Positions 10,107 through 24,200 of a DNA stretch of 64,000 nt are shown piece by piece. The notes under the pieces are model-generated. The model did no database searches and was not told the DNA's origin. It worked only from the letters and a program-made list of their open reading frames with translations. The position numbers were made by a program, and so were the translations under genes. The stretch lies in NCBI RefSeq assembly GCF_037975245.1, contig NC_092564.1, positions 1,875,984 through 1,939,983 of the forward strand, written 5' to 3'. Origin of the DNA: Apostichopus japonicus. Its lineage: Eukaryota > Echinodermata > Holothuroidea > Aspidochirotida > Stichopodidae. Within the stretch, counting starts at the first letter, position 1. Each line of letters begins with the position of its first letter.

Positions 10107-13100
10107 CTGCAACATAAATATACGTAACTCTTTAGTGGGACACTTTGAACTGTATCGATAAGCACTATCTGAACATCTAAGAAGAGAGTACATGAATGAT
10201 AAACCACAAATGTGAATGACAGTTTAGAATGTAGGTAGAAGCCTTATAGTGTGTTCTTGATGTAGACTATGTTAAAATGGAAGCTATGTTCCCTTCTAAT
10301 ATGAAGATTACTTGCAATTCAAAAATTGTCTACAGCAAATTTTTTTATTAAACACAATGCTACACTTTGCATGAAATTTGTAATTTACTAACATTTAGTA
10401 TCAAATTCATCATGACTAAAACTGGTCTCCAAAACCACACTCAGTAAGTGTTAGTCCACCAGACCTGTACCGCAGTTGATAACGGTAGACCCATTCAGTT
10501 AACAAAAGCAAACTGAAAGATTACATTAACTTTGGTGAGAAACAAAAGTTTTCTGATGTAATAAATGGATAATGACTCTCTTACCTAAATTGAGTATTGG
10601 AAGGGAATAATATAACATGACATGTTTGGTTGGAATTTAAAATTCTATGAGTTAAAATATGGTTGCTACAATCATTTAAGTAAGGAAAGAGGGAAAAAAA
10701 ACAGAGAATAAAAGGACATATATCTCTCTACGAAAGTCACGATATTAAATTTAGGAGTGGTCATAATTCACCTTTTTACTCTCTTTGACAGACTTTAGAT
10801 ACCTGTTTTAAAAGATTATTCTTATCACAAATATGCAAACTCCTTTCTGACATAACCAAATCTGCAAGTTTTTTGTTTGTTACTCACTTTCTGCAGAGAT
10901 GAAGGGAGCACTTAAACATGAAACCCTCTCTTGACAGGACTCCCAGTCCATTGCTTTGACCAGAACCATCAATACACACCAGCTCTGGTTCCATGTCTCT
11001 GTTTGCTACGAGCAGTTTAGCATACACAAGATCTCCAATCTATAAAAAAAAGTAGTTATGGAGGTGAAGAGAGCATTCCCATAAAGTACTGTGACATATT
11101 TGAAATGGTAATGAGTCTGGCCAGAGGTTCAACACCAGTAATGAAGGTCACTATTCCACTGCAGGCTTTTGCCATCTGTATTAAACAATGCTAGTCCTGT
11201 TTCGGTGACACACACACATATATTAAACTGTAATGAGTTGGAAAATCAAGAACAGTGGAAAATTTCCAGCCTCTAATGGGATTGGAACCCGAGCTTCCCG
11301 CTTTAGATGCGGACACCCTTACCAACTAGTCTATGGACACTGATTGTCTCTCCAGAGGTTCTAAACCAGTAAGGAAGGTGTCATTCCACTCTAGGATTTT
11401 GTCACCTGTATCAAACAATGCTAGTTCTGTTTTGGTAACATATTTTGCCTTACTCTAGTGATCAAGCATGATGCTAACCAAGTCCAAATCATTTGACAAT
11501 CCTGCAGCCTGATCTTGAAAGAGATGCTTTGAAGAGAACTTTGCTGAATGAAATGGATATATACGCCCATCTTCCTAGCCTATCATGTTGCAAATTAACA
11601 GATGAATACTCATAGGGTTACATTTATGCTAATCTATTTGATAATCAATGTTTACTTTCCTCAGTTTAAGGTAAAAGAATAAACTAACCTTATTCTGTAC
11701 ATTTAGAGTCTGGCAATCTGCTTCAAACATTTCTGAGAAATTTCACATACTTGGGCATGGAATTAATTTAGACAACTCATTTCTCAAGATCACATTCTAA
11801 CTTAAGACCGACATACCTGAACATTAGGTCTATTCCTTTTTGTGGCCCCTTCAAAGGAAAGGTATGATAAAGCCGCAGGTAGGTTTGATCCAATATTCAC
11901 CCTGAATATGTCTCCAGCTTTCAAAGATACCACTCCAATTATGCTTTCTCCTTTTGCTGGTATATACTGGGAGGCAAAACAAAGGCAGTGACACAGGTTT
12001 TCAAAATTACAAAGAAACAAAAAAATTCTGTGACTGTTGATATGTAACACACTTAATATTAAGACCTAAAGAAACTTTTCTTAGTTAATTAACATGTCAA
12101 ACAGAATGTTAAACCCTTTCCAAAAGTATAGATAAGGAATAAAATGTAAAATGTGGATATCAAATCTGGTTAATTAATTAGATAACAAGGATATTATCAG
12201 GTTGAATATCCAGTAGATCTCTAACAGTAGAAATTAGAATACTGATGTCCTAGTGGTTGAAGTTTGGCCTTTAACAGTAAACACTCGACTAACGTTTACT
12301 TTTACTGTACATAGTCTGTATTGCAGAGCTGTTAGACTGTGGGTATGAACATCATGATGTAAAACAAAATATTCCCTAGGGCAGGCAACCTTTCTGAAGT
12401 TCAAAATTAGCAGTTGTTCAGGTGTTCAGAACATAACCAAATTATGACTTCCATCCTTCTCATTGTCCAATAATTTTATAGTTAAGCATAACAGTTGTGT
12501 CCCATTCCCCATATTATTCTGTTTCTGTTTATGTTCTTGTCTGTCTCTGAAGAATGAGTTGTGAGGATCAAACACCCCACCTTCTGTCTATAGCTTCACA
12601 GCATTTAATGCAGTACATTAGAAGTGCAGTTTGTTAATAGATTAATCTTTAACATACAAAGTTACTGTACTTTCATGACTTTGAGATAGGCCTAACTTTA
12701 GCAAAATTACAATATTTCTGAATTCAACTCTTTCATTTTCTAATTCTTAATGACAAATATATAAATACAACACTGTCGCATTATTTGTTCGCAATGAGCT
12801 TGAAATATTTCATTTTGTACTTTTAGTGATAATTAATGTTTGCAACAAGTTGTCAGTTCATATCCCGATATGAGGCCCATAAAGTTGATCATAAACCGAG
12901 TAGGTACTGTAGGCCTAGCTGACAATGTTGGGAAAGTCATGGACAGCAGTGGTAGGCATCTCTTTGCTTGACACATTAATTCCAGGACATAGTCACATAC
13001 TTCAAAATAAAAGTTCAAACCAAACAAAATGTGAGAATTTATTCATGAATCTGATCAAAGTAACTGGATAAAAATATTGAAAGATCTAGGCCTATCTAGT

Positions 13101-13549
13101 ATAGGATCCCCCATTCATTCCTTCAGTCTTTCAGTAATTGTGTATATGAATGATCAGAACAACTTCCCAACTTCTCGCAACGAAGCTTACGTTATAGATA
13201 TACATGACAGAGCCGTATACGGCTCTGACTCTCTGACTCTGAGGTGTAGTCACTTAGACTAATTAGCCTAACGTTGAAGCTGAGACGTAGGCCCTGTCTA
13301 AGGTCTAACGTTAGCTGCTGTGACTGTGTGTGAGTATCATATCATGCTTACTCTTCTTTGATGGTTGTCAATCCAGAATGCATGATCCTCTCTTGATTTT
13401 AGAACACCACACTTGCAGGCGACTACGTCTTTGGACTGCCATCTTAAACCTGGGCCCAATCTAACTTTTTTATTGGTGATTTCTTTGAGTCTGTCGGTTA
13501 AAACATCTCCTGGAAGGACAACATCGGCGTTTGTCATGGAGGCTGCCAT
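9893..13549 (-). CDS. EXOSC3: Exosome complex component RRP40 (EXOSC3), 4 exons
   Basis: EXOSC3/Rrp40 is one of three S1/KH cap proteins of the nine-subunit RNA exosome, which guides RNA into the core for 3'-5' processing and decay in nucleus and cytoplasm. Minus-strand exons 13549-13352, 11966-11817, 11039-10888 and 10106-9893 join in phase to 237 aa (human 275). An N-terminal beta domain (GPGLR, KCGVL) is followed by the S1 domain ([15 protein letters not shown]), the near-invariant [17 protein letters not shown], and a KH domain with [17 protein letters not shown] and GMNGRIW. The start has AAA before ATG and G after. Intron 1 holds the duplicated block that also appears at 1-1285. It is head to head with ESYT. 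Confidence 0.95.
10888..11039 (-). CDS. EXOSC3: EXOSC3 exon 3 (KH domain, first part)
   Basis: It runs from [19 protein letters not shown] to HLCRK after a TTTATAG acceptor and ends AA|GTGAGT, leaving two bases of a Lys codon. Confidence 0.93.
11112..11450. repeat. Direct repeat pair enclosing a SINE
   Basis: CCAGAGGTTCAACACCAGTA near 11120 recurs with changes near 11354, and both copies continue to AAACAATGCTAGT and a GGTRACA end. The copies are about 95 bp long with the SINE between them. They lie in EXOSC3 intron 3. Confidence 0.75.
11216..11345 (-). mobile_element. tRNA-derived SINE
   Basis: Read on the minus strand, the segment starts GTCCATAGACTAGTTGGTAA (box A-like) and has GGGTTCCAATCCC (box B-like) about 35 bp later, then a body ending TTGATTTTCCAACTCATTAC and an AT-rich tail. 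The spacing fits a Pol III tRNA-type promoter. A shorter copy is at 3045-3108. Confidence 0.75.
11817..11966 (-). CDS. EXOSC3: EXOSC3 exon 2 (S1 domain)
   Basis: Fifty codons, from [13 protein letters not shown] to RNRPNVQ, phase 0 at both ends. The acceptor CCTCCCAG precedes it and the donor is CAG|GTATGT. Confidence 0.95.
12067..12710. other. EXOSC3 intron 1, unique part
   Basis: About 640 bp of AT-rich intron sequence with no visible gene, repeat or RNA feature. Confidence 0.5.
12711..13411. repeat. Segmental duplication, copy 2 (parent locus)
   Basis: This copy matches 1-1285 without the MITE. It spans the 5' part of EXOSC3 intron 1 and the last 60 bases of exon 1. Because it is continuous with the working gene it is the likely source of the other copy. 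Confidence 0.9.
13352..13549 (-). CDS. EXOSC3: EXOSC3 exon 1
   Basis: It encodes 66 residues from [17 protein letters not shown] to FWIDNHQRR. The donor is AGA|GTAAGC (minus strand, 13351-13346), phase 0. Its last 60 bases are copied at 1226-1285. Confidence 0.92.
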
Positions 13550-14990
13550 TTTGCATTATTCACTAAGCTAGCTGGACTTAATGCTGATATATGGAACGCC
13601 ATGAATACATCGTTGTTTCGCGTTAATTTTGTAAGATATGACAAGATGAAGAAGGCCGTGACTGTATGGGCATGACACTACAAATAATCACTCATCCCGT
13701 GAAGGAGGGTAAAGTGGGCCACGAAGATCCCTGGTACGAGTTTGTCGGTGAAGAAATCTTCTCAAAATGGTACTGCCCAGGCTATGATTTGCAATGATGC
13801 AGGTGGGCAATTGTGAAAAGGAATAAAATCTATGACTGAGCCAACAACTTTTATCAAATTCGTCCAATGAAATCATGAATACAGAAAGTTAAGTTTTAGT
13901 AATAACTCTTTTCCCAACAAGTTTGGGTTAGAATATGTTCTTTACCATCGCTACTATCGCGCTATCACTCAGTGCTCGGAAACACGTCCTTGCGCAAATA
14001 CCAAGTTTGAAGTACACCAGCCCTATAGGGCACATACAGTTTAGGGGAAGCTTACCACAAAACTCGTTGGCACTGTTCTTTCGACTAGTACGCAAATACC
14101 AAAATGGCTAAACGTGTCATATCCATGCAGGAACGAGTTGGTCCTCAACATTTTAGATTGTAGTAATTAACGAAAAAATTAAAAGGTTACGTGTCACAGG
14201 TTAATGATGTTCAAGGGGTCAAAATGGTGTATCACAAATGCTACATAGACTGTATATCTCAAAATTTAAAGGGGAGTGACGATATACTGCCAGGGTGATG
14301 AAGTAATCAGTGGCATGCACAGGATTTCATAACCGTGGATCAGGAGAGGATAGTGGGTTTGGGGATTCTAAAATACCCCACGACTGTTTTAGGTAGGGAC
14401 TAAACCTATATGGAAGGGCTGCATATGAGTGGGTTATTTTTTTATATGAAGGAGGGGTGAGGCACTGTGGTCATTGAAGCCGACTCCAACGTATATTGAG
14501 TATTTGTTGGGAGGAGGAGGGGGGGGGGGGGATAACTCAGGAGACATATTGAAACACTTAACACGACGTACGAAAAGATGGTATTGGTTTCAGTGTCCAC
14601 ACTATTGAACATTGTATCTTGAGAATATATAAAAATAAAATAAAGTTAGTTTCAACCCTAGTGGCACTATGACATCACAGACTTACAAAATGACAGCAAA
14701 ACGGAATAAGATTTATTTAGCTATTTTGGGAAATTGTTCTTCAAAAAGATATCTGTCATATCAGCATGAGAGTTGTGTTTGTGTTTCATAGCAATAGCGT
14801 TGCTCTAAATTTAATCATACGCCCTCTAAATTTTCAGATCACCAGAAGACTTGGGTAAGTCGTTGCATATTTGTTGACATTCCTCTGTAACCGGACCAAT
14901 CGCATGTACAGTATACGTTTGGCACCAAACTTAGTAAAGTTCGGCTGACAGTTATTTAAACAGAAAGCAAGCAAACATTGACTGGGGAAA
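13550..14990. other. Divergent promoter region between EXOSC3 and ESYT
   Basis: The two start codons face away from each other across 1,441 bp, so both promoters and 5' UTRs should lie here. A run of 13 G is at 14519-14531. No protein-coding region is convincing, and no clear TATA or CpG-rich core can be placed by eye. Confidence 0.5.
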
Positions 14991-15287
14991 ATGGCTGATG
15001 ATGCACCGAATGCTGCTGATGCTGCGAAGGACAGTGATGCTAGTGAAAGCCGTGGTGATATTGTTTCATTGCTGAAAAAATATGGAATCCATTTGTTGCT
15101 TTTCTCCGGAGTATGGGGTTTAGGTTACTTCAGATTCAGTGGACTATGGCTCTTGCTGGTGCTAGCCATAGGATTCTGGAGGGAAAAGGCTACGACTCGA
15201 AAGAACCAGACCGTCGACCTTGCAAGAAAAGTTATGAAAAACGAAAGAGAGTCAATTGCTCATGTAGTCGGTGATCTACCTTCTTGG
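14991..15287 (+). CDS. ESYT2: ESYT exon 1 (N-terminus, membrane hairpin)
   Basis: It encodes 99 residues: an acidic N-terminus, the hairpin (IHLLLFSGVWGL, then GLWLLLVLAIGFW) and a basic stretch ending DLPSW. The donor is TGG|GTGAGC, phase 0. The open frame continues a further 12 codons into the intron to a TAG, but the homology stops at the donor. Confidence 0.92.
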
Positions 15288-18200
15288 GTGAGCAAAATTT
15301 TTAAGATTAGGTCAAAGCAAACATAGGCCTTGTCTACATGATATCGATTGAATTGTTACTGCATCCTGTTCGTGTTAATCATGCATAACATAGGCTAGGT
15401 TTGTTGAGAGCTAACCCAGACGACCGTGACGTCACATAATGGGGGTCATAATCCTACGCACTAATTAGTTAATGAAACAGTTATTGACTTCCAGCCTTTT
15501 ATTCCTTCATAGGCCTAGGTTCAATTGCTAAAATGTTTTGCCTCGCCAAGACTGACAGCGACAGTGAAGCCAACGGGTTACGTTTCATAAGGTGTTGTTC
15601 ACAAGTTGCCTGGTAATCTGCAATTAGTCCTAGCCTAGGCCTATTCAGAATTATGTCCGGTTACCTATAGACTTAAAGATCTGCTTTATTGGCTTCAATT
15701 TTAGCTCGCTGTAGCTAGAAAAGTTTCTTGAGATTACGTGATTGACATGTGTGGAAGCCTTATGTTCAGTCTCCAGTTTAGGCAATCATACAGCGTTCCC
15801 ACAAAGACCCTCATACAAGAACAAATATGTGGCAGGCCTTGCAGACTAATTGGTAATAGGCCTAGGTCATTTTACAACCAAGGCAGGTCAATTGCATAAT
15901 CTCAAGAAAATATTCCATGGTAGCGTGATATAGTTGGGGTCTATACAGAAGACCTTTAAATCAACTTAGGATTACTTAGACCTAAGTTACTGTAGGCTTA
16001 CAAACCTTAACAGAACACAAGTACTATAAAAGATCATGTTTTGTGCATGGTCATTGCTATCTCCTGCCATGCAAAAGTGCAAATGATCCACAATATATCA
16101 TGTTCATATAGATCTCAGTATACAATAGACTTTTATTTGCAATTGTATTCTTTATTGTGATTTTTGTGAAAGAAATCCTGCATTGCCTTCATTCTTTGTT
16201 TTTTACCATTCTAGGTTTACTTTCCTGACATAGAGAGAGCAGAATGGCTAAACAAGGTAATATATGAGTTGCTGCTATTGATCAGGGAGGACCACATATG
16301 GCCAGGAAAAACTTCCTGTGTGGCTTGTGACTCCTCAGTAATATAATTATGATGTTTGCTGCTGCTGGGTATGTACTGGGAATAATCTAGTTCGTACATA
16401 GCATCTGTGCATGCATTGTTCCTGCCTGTGACCTTTTTGTACAGGTCAATCGGCAAGCTGTCACTGTGCAGTGTTATACTCCTGCAAAATATTTCTAACA
16501 TTGGAACAATGAGGGTATCTATTTCACCCAAACTGTTTCTATTTAGAAATAGTTTGGATCAAATTTGATTATTGCAGCTCTAGGTTACAGCATGATTATC
16601 AGTTAAAAGTTTGAACGAGGAAAGACATCATTTCAGTTAGAACAGGATTAGAACTAGAGTCAGAGTGACTTTAGGAATGCAAAGGTTATTCTCTTGAGTT
16701 ATTCATGCCCAAAATGGAGCTGATATTTTACCACTGCCCCTTCTTGTTTTTATTTTTTTATGGTATAATTTCTAATTTACTGCAACGTAACCAATGATAA
16801 AATATGTAAGTCCCACACTGTATGTGATCTTAGAGACTAATTATGTGTCACTTCCAACCGTTTGAAATTAATGCATTCTTGGTACAGTTACCTACAATTA
16901 TAGGAAAAGGAAACTGCAGTTTAGTTCATTAGCAGTCAGTTGATGAACTTTCAACAGACATTAAAACAAGAGACTTGATCACTATGATCCACTGTAAAAT
17001 AAATTTGTACTTGAGATTTTGTGGAATAAATTAGGCCTGAAAGTGTCCCGGGAACAAAAAAACATACTGTAGAGTCTCATATCAAGGACCTACAGTGAGT
17101 CATGCTGGTATGTTATCTGAATGATGAGGTCAGATTAAAATAATCTATTAAAGAGCCTTTCTTTACCTTACTTCAATAGAGAATTACTATGATAAGTAAT
17201 GAATATATTGTATTCCTATTGTACTACAAGAACAACACTTATTGGCTAAAACTCAACAACAATTAACATTCATGTTAAACAAGAAGATGATAGCAATGTA
17301 GCAAATCAAAAGTAAACATCGCACTCGTATTGAGGACTCTGCATATATGTTTTCCTTTACACTGTAGATTCGTTTAGAGATTGCAAGAAATGTAGACTTT
17401 GTCCCTTGTCATTTTGAAAAGTAAAACATTTGAGATGAAATGAAAGTCATAACATTGGAGCATCAATAGTGTGTAGAACATACCCATGCGAAGCATGCAG
17501 TTCACTGCAAGGCCATTGAACATTGTTACTTACAGACACAATGTTAGTTTAACACCAAAAGTATTTGCGTAGAGATTCATACAATGGGTCTTTCCAGCAA
17601 ACAGGTGCGTGCTTCATTTATTCTGCTTCTATGAAAGATGGTACATGCCACACAGTTCCCTTTTTGCAGATAAAACAGAAATGAAAGGCCAAACAAACAA
17701 TTTATAATACTGTTCTATAAGAAAAGTTAAGATTGCTAATTTACATAACAAAACTATCCTGCATGTCAGCATTTTCCCGTTGTTACGTAGCCTTGGTCTC
17801 CTGTGAAGGGAATACATTTCATTTTCTTCACAATATTTTTGGTAGAGGTCAGACAAATCTTTTGGAAACCATTTCTGGAAATCCCAAAGTTCTATTCACC
17901 TGGTTCTGCTCCTCTCAGTGTCTTCCTCTGTTGTAACATTTTTCTTTCCTCTCTCCTCCCAACCTATCCCTCTTCTCTCCCTTCAGAAAATTAAGACATA
18001 AAAACCTCAAAAGATTGCATTACCAAATTGCAGAACAAAGTTGAAAGCAGTTGCATACCAAAGGTCATTTGCATAGTTGATTATATGTGTGAATGTATCT
18101 GTTTATAGGTGTAAACCTGATATTTCCTGTGTCTGCAGATTCAAAAGGTTTCATTTCCGGTGAACCATTATTTACATTAGAATCTTGTTTACTTTGCCTT

Positions 18201-21200
18201 AGAAGCATTGTCATGTATTTTGGGATCAATTATAACAAATTTACTTCCTTGTTGTTGACTTACCCAGGGCTATGTTTGGTTTTCTCTTTTGAGTGTACAA
18301 ATAATGTGAATTAGAATACTGTAGATACATGGTAGTTGACTTCAAATACAGAAGTTACATAAACTATCAGCAAAATGTTACTACAGTATCATTTGGTGGA
18401 GCTAATTCTAAACAAAGACAACATACAAATTAGTTTTCTCTCTCTGATAATCTCATTGAGAGTGCATTGGCAAGATAGCACATGTTCTAACACATATGTT
18501 TCAAAACAGTTTGTCTTTAATAGTAAATAAAGAGGGGAACACTGTCTGTCTTGGTGTCAGTTTTCGTTTGTTAATTAATCCTTCCTGAACAAGTCAGCAT
18601 TTAAATATACACACTACCGCCATGGTGATTAATGATATTTAAGACACTGAAATACATGAGCATGATAGTCATCTATTTGTGAGTGTACATCATAGAGTAT
18701 GCTTCAAGGGCCTTAGGGAATTGGTTTCTAATTTAGAAGGGTATGAGGGGGGGGGGGGTATGGCGCTACATTTGGGCACTCCACCTTTCCCCCGGCTGAA
18801 GTCAAGCTATTTTTTCACTCAAGTCTCCTGCTTTTGTTTAAGGCCTTACTGTTTCCATCTTTGTTTTGCACTATATAATTTTTGATATTTTTTATGATTT
18901 TCCCCATTCTGAAGGAGCTTGTATCATGGACACAGACATACCTACAGTATACTGTACATACTGTAGTACTTACAGGACACAGTAGCTCAGTAATCTGGTT
19001 GCCGATCAAACATTATGGTTTATACTGTACTTTACCATCCAATTAACAGCAGATATAATGTATATAGTGCTATATCTACGGTAGTCTACTGAAATTCATA
19101 AATCTAGAGGCTTAGTTGCAGACTACTGTAGTGTAAGGTGCGCACCCCAGCCAAGACATTAATTTACATCGCCCTAGGGTGGAAAATGTTTAATGCTACT
19201 GTACTTCCTTAAATTTGATGGACTTTTGACTGACAATCATAAGTTTAATTGTCTTCTTTATAAATCAATCTATGATCTGTGAAATACAAATTTGACTGAC
19301 AGAAAGTTAAATCAAGTGTCTGCATTACAGAGGAGAATGTTGATTTGGAAGGCTGCACACAGCCTCATTTACCACAGCAAATGGAGCCATGATTAGAGAT
19401 TGTATTTTAAAACGAATTGTGGTTCTTAGTACTGACTGGTACACATAATAAAGGTTTAATTTGTTTGCAAGTATTTTAATCAAAAGTACTTTGTAAACTT
19501 AGATCCCACTTAATCCTCAGATTGGTTATCTTTGAAATATGCTGGTACTTGATATTCAAGGCTGTTGGAGAACCCTATACTCTTAAGTTTGTTGTTTGTA
19601 TGTAACATAGATACACATTAATACAATAGCTTTAGTAGTACTTGAGAAATTTCTTAGACTCAGGGCAGACTGGCACATAGGGATACCAGGACATTTCTTG
19701 GAGGGGGGGGGGGGGGGCCTTTGGGGCCCCTTCATATGCTATTACCATAATATGCATACAGCACAGTTGCGAAGTCACTTGGTCAATGCACTAAGTGTAC
19801 AGTTAATTTCGATTAAACTGAATACTGAGTTAAGTAGAGGTGTTCGATGTTATCTGTCAGACGAAAACCTTTAAGTTTTCCTGCTGCTCATGAGTGAAGA
19901 AAAGAAAAGGAAATCACTGTTGAGGATGGTAACAACAACAACTATAACAATAATAATATTGCGATTTTTATTGCGATAACTTAGGAATCCACTCACTTAA
20001 AATATTAGTATTTTAGTATTTTAAAAAATTAGTATTTTCTCTCAACTACCTGACACCTCCTTAGGCTCCTTTCACCCCCACCCCCCTCCCCCCTCCAAAG
20101 ATCCTCATCTTTACCTCCAACCTTTACAGGTTTGCTCAAAACAGCTGGAGGTAAAGCAGACTGCATTAAATAATTATTCCTCTTTGGACACTTCTACCTC
20201 TCACCAGTTCATATGTTGGACTCAACACCTTTAAGTATATTCTTGTCAATTGCTGTTTCGTTCCACATTTTCTCTATTTGCAGATTGTTATTGGTGGGGT
20301 AGAGGTCCCTCTTTTCCATATATTGTGGGTGAATCATGATGACAATTCCCGGCAGACAGAAATGTTTATTCCAGTCTGCCCTCGCTGCATATATAATTAC
20401 AGTATATAATATTAGGATTTAATAGTATGATAGAAAATTACTGTAAAGCACATACTCTACATGTACTGGTTGTTCTGAATGTATTTTAAGATTTAATAGG
20501 CATATATACATTAGACTACATGATACATTAAAGAGTTTAATAGTGTGTGACAACTGACAATATACCAGGGACTCACTTTGTACATATAGTAAACACTGCA
20601 GAATCACACATAACACAGTTGTCAGCTACTGTACTGTAACTATAGAAGGCAATTATCTCTGTCACATAATTCTGTACTGTACATTCCCACAGTTAGTAAA
20701 TATTCAGAGAAAATGTTCTTCTTGTCAGCAGGCCATATGAGGAGGAAGTGTGTTCTTTGGTTTCTGGAAAGTTCTGCTTTTTATGTCTGATATATATACC
20801 CTTACAATAAAGCCCGACTGCGATTATTATTTTTCTCAGTTATTTAGTTATTTGAATATTCATATTAAAGTCCGAACTGATTTACATCTTTAACATGAAT
20901 ATACGTGCCATGCATTATTGCAGCAAGGGCTTGAACTATTTATGCAGTTGGCAAGCTGCTCAAATTGTGTTCACCAAAAATTGTGCATGCACATTTGTCT
21001 TGAGAACCATTCTGTGTCATCTTCAATTTTCACTTCTTATAATATGATATTCAGATGTCAAATAGAATATAATTTATTTGCCAATGTTGCTCTTTCTCCG
21101 GTACAGTATGTTCTGCTTGATATACTGTTATGCCTGAGGCACTAGATACAGTTCCTATAATTTTACTTTACAATACCTATAAACTTGATTTGTGAAGTTA

Positions 21201-24200
21201 AACAGAATCCTTTAAGGAAAGTTTAGCTCAGCTTTCAAACGAAGGTAAGTAAATAGGGAAGCAAAGAATTGTACGATTGAGTGTCCAGGAGAGCGTACGG
21301 CACCCTGTCACTTCCAAGTGACTTCATCATGAAAATGTTTTGTAAATATGCTCCTTCTTGATTTATGGTGCCCGCAATCCTTGTACGATTGCCCTTTATG
21401 AAAGCAAGACATCACCTCATCTTTTTCATGGCTGTAACAAGGATCTTTTCTTTTCTCCGAGTACAGATTGTCAAACAGATGTGGCCTTACGTAGAGGGAT
21501 ACGTTGTGGAAATGCTTCGCAACACTGTGGAACCAGCTGTAAGGGAAAACCTTCCAAAAGCCTTAAAGAACTTTCGCTTTGAAAAGATCAGTCTTGGTCG
21601 CTATGTAAGTTGGTTTCAATGACAGTTGTAAACAGGTCCACTTGGAAGGTAATCTGAAGTGACAGTCGGCAAACCCTAGGACATGGACCCAAATTAATAT
21701 GCAAAAACTTAAAGGTCCGTCACACGATTTTTGCAGGCGGCTGAAAATTTGTCTACAGTTTTCAGAGTTTACTGACTTCCCTCATCCAAGCTAAGTTTAG
21801 TTTGCATGTATTGTAACTTGTGAGCATCCATTCTAGGGGCAGGGGGGGGGGGAGATGTGGAGATGAGGTAGTGGCTTAGTCCTTGTGGAAGCTTCTGGGT
21901 CGTGGGCCTAAAAGATTGCGGACAGTGGGCTTAAGTATCAAAGACTAAGTTTTCATCTTGCACTCTGTTGCATTTTGCGTGTGTTACTTATTAAATCTGT
22001 CAGAAACATTGCCAATTACTTAAAATGCAGTATGAAGCGGTTGTTGTTACTACTTTATGTACATTGGAAGATGATTCTAGTATAATATAGACAAAGCTTT
22101 AATGTTTTCTTGCAACATTGTTTATAAATGGAACATTAATTTACTAGTTGAATGTTGAAATATTGCCTGGAGTATATCAACATTTGATCAACTTAATTTA
22201 AAGTAAATTAAGATTTGAATTGACTACCTGCTACAACTGTACAGTATTTAAAGTGTTTCTATAAATTAATTAATATTTATATTACAGTGCAAACCTTTAT
22301 AAACGGTAAAACCAATATAGTACACTGTCACTACTGTAGGATAGATGTAATATTAGCACATACTGTAGTGTGGCAAAGGCTTGCTCTAAACAGCTTTATC
22401 GAGTTTAATCGTAGTGCGAAGTAATGGCATCAAATCAAATCAAAAGGAGTTTAACCACTTGTCGACCTCCCGAGAGGTCCTGGGGGGGGGGGGGGGAATG
22501 GCTGCATGTCACCTGGAGATTTCTTATTATTATTTAGGTTTACAGTCTTGTACAGGGCCAAGGCCCTTTCACACGACTTTTACAACTTAACCCTGGTCAT
22601 TGGTAACTTGTCACACCTACACACCAAAGTGTGCACAATTCAAACAATCTCTCCTGGGGCACCACATTGCACCACAACCACGTGTCCCCAGTGGAACTTA
22701 CCATAGGGTGCAGCCACAAACCGGCGCACGCAACTATATTTACAAGTTACCTCGCAAGTCCCCATTTATACAACTGGGTGAAGAGAGGCAATGGAGATAA
22801 AGCGCCTTGCCCAAGGGCACAACGCGATGATCTGGCCAGGGCTTGAACCTGTAATCCTTAGATCACAAGTCCACTGCCTTAACCACTTGACCACAACGCC
22901 CTCTCCAACCTCTTATGGTTTGATTGGTGGACCTGACAGACTTAAGGCTGGTGTTTAAATTTAAGTTACCCAAAAGTGGGTGTCTTTGTGGTCTAAAACT
23001 TGACCAAGTTGCTTTTTTAAAAGGCTGTGGGCATTTAATTTACTGCCTTATGGAATAGTATAGTATAGAACATGAAACAGAATTTCTATCTAAGGATTAA
23101 AAACAAGATGTTTGAGCCCTGATTTCGTAGAAGTGTAATTCAGAGCTGGCATACAGTAGATCTACCCGTCTACTCCATAAATGTGGCTAAATCATATGGT
23201 AACCTTGCAATTAATTTATGACATCATAACAGCCCCATACAGGCAGTCAGAGCTATATGTATGCTGATGTTAACTGTTGGCTTAAAACTAAAATTTTCAC
23301 ACAAAGCTTTAGAAAGCATACAGTCTAATAATGTAGGTTACTGCACATGGTAACTTGATGGTGAACTTTGTACTAGATTACACAGTGTGTGTGTGTGTGC
23401 GTAAGTACTGCAATTACATGTAACTTGAGAAGTTTCAATTTCATTAACTTGAGGTTACTCTGTACATTAAATCTGTTTCAGAGTTAAGGTGTGGCTGCTC
23501 TCTTGATATCACCTGTTAGTAAATTGACTTTTATTAAAACGATTAGAGGTGTCGTGTTACAACAAATAAACATCTTTGTTTGCTTTCAAGATCAAATGCA
23601 ATTTCACACTCATTGATCAATTTTGTACAGTGATGAATGTGACTGCAGACATGTATGAGTGTTTCCTCCAAGATTATATATCTTACAAGATTAAGTACAC
23701 GTGCATAACGTGTACAGTAGTGTAATATTTTGTTTTTCATTCATTTCTATCATTAAGTACAAACATTGTCGTCAGTTCTACACCCCTCTCCCAACCTATA
23801 TATATCACAAGGAATCAATCTATCCTGAATAACAACTTCGGATGTCTGCACTCTACCCTAATATTGCATTTTGGAGAAATAGAAACCACTTTCCCATATT
23901 ATTTATAGTCATTTAGTCAAGGTACTGTATTGTTCCAAATCATTTGAAAATTGCTCGTGTTATGGCCAATATTTAAGAAGGGGGATCCTCTAAGGGTAGA
24001 GAATTATAGACCTATTTCCATTTTACGAAGTATCTCTAAAACTTTCGACAAAGTACAGTAGCTTGTATTGACTTTATCATTTCTCAAACAATAGCAATAT
24101 ATTATAGCATTATCAATTTGGTTTCCTACAGGGTCGGTCGATGGCACATGCACTCATACATTTTTCTACTCAGATAATTGCAGATTTTGAAAAGAGGAAG

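Noticed and set aside
9660-10127. Plus-strand frames over the EXOSC3 last exon
   Set aside because: Opposite-strand shadows of EXOSC3 coding sequence.
22891-22903. Functional tRNA gene
   Set aside because: Box A and B are present but no full cloverleaf, and the sequence continues into a SINE body.
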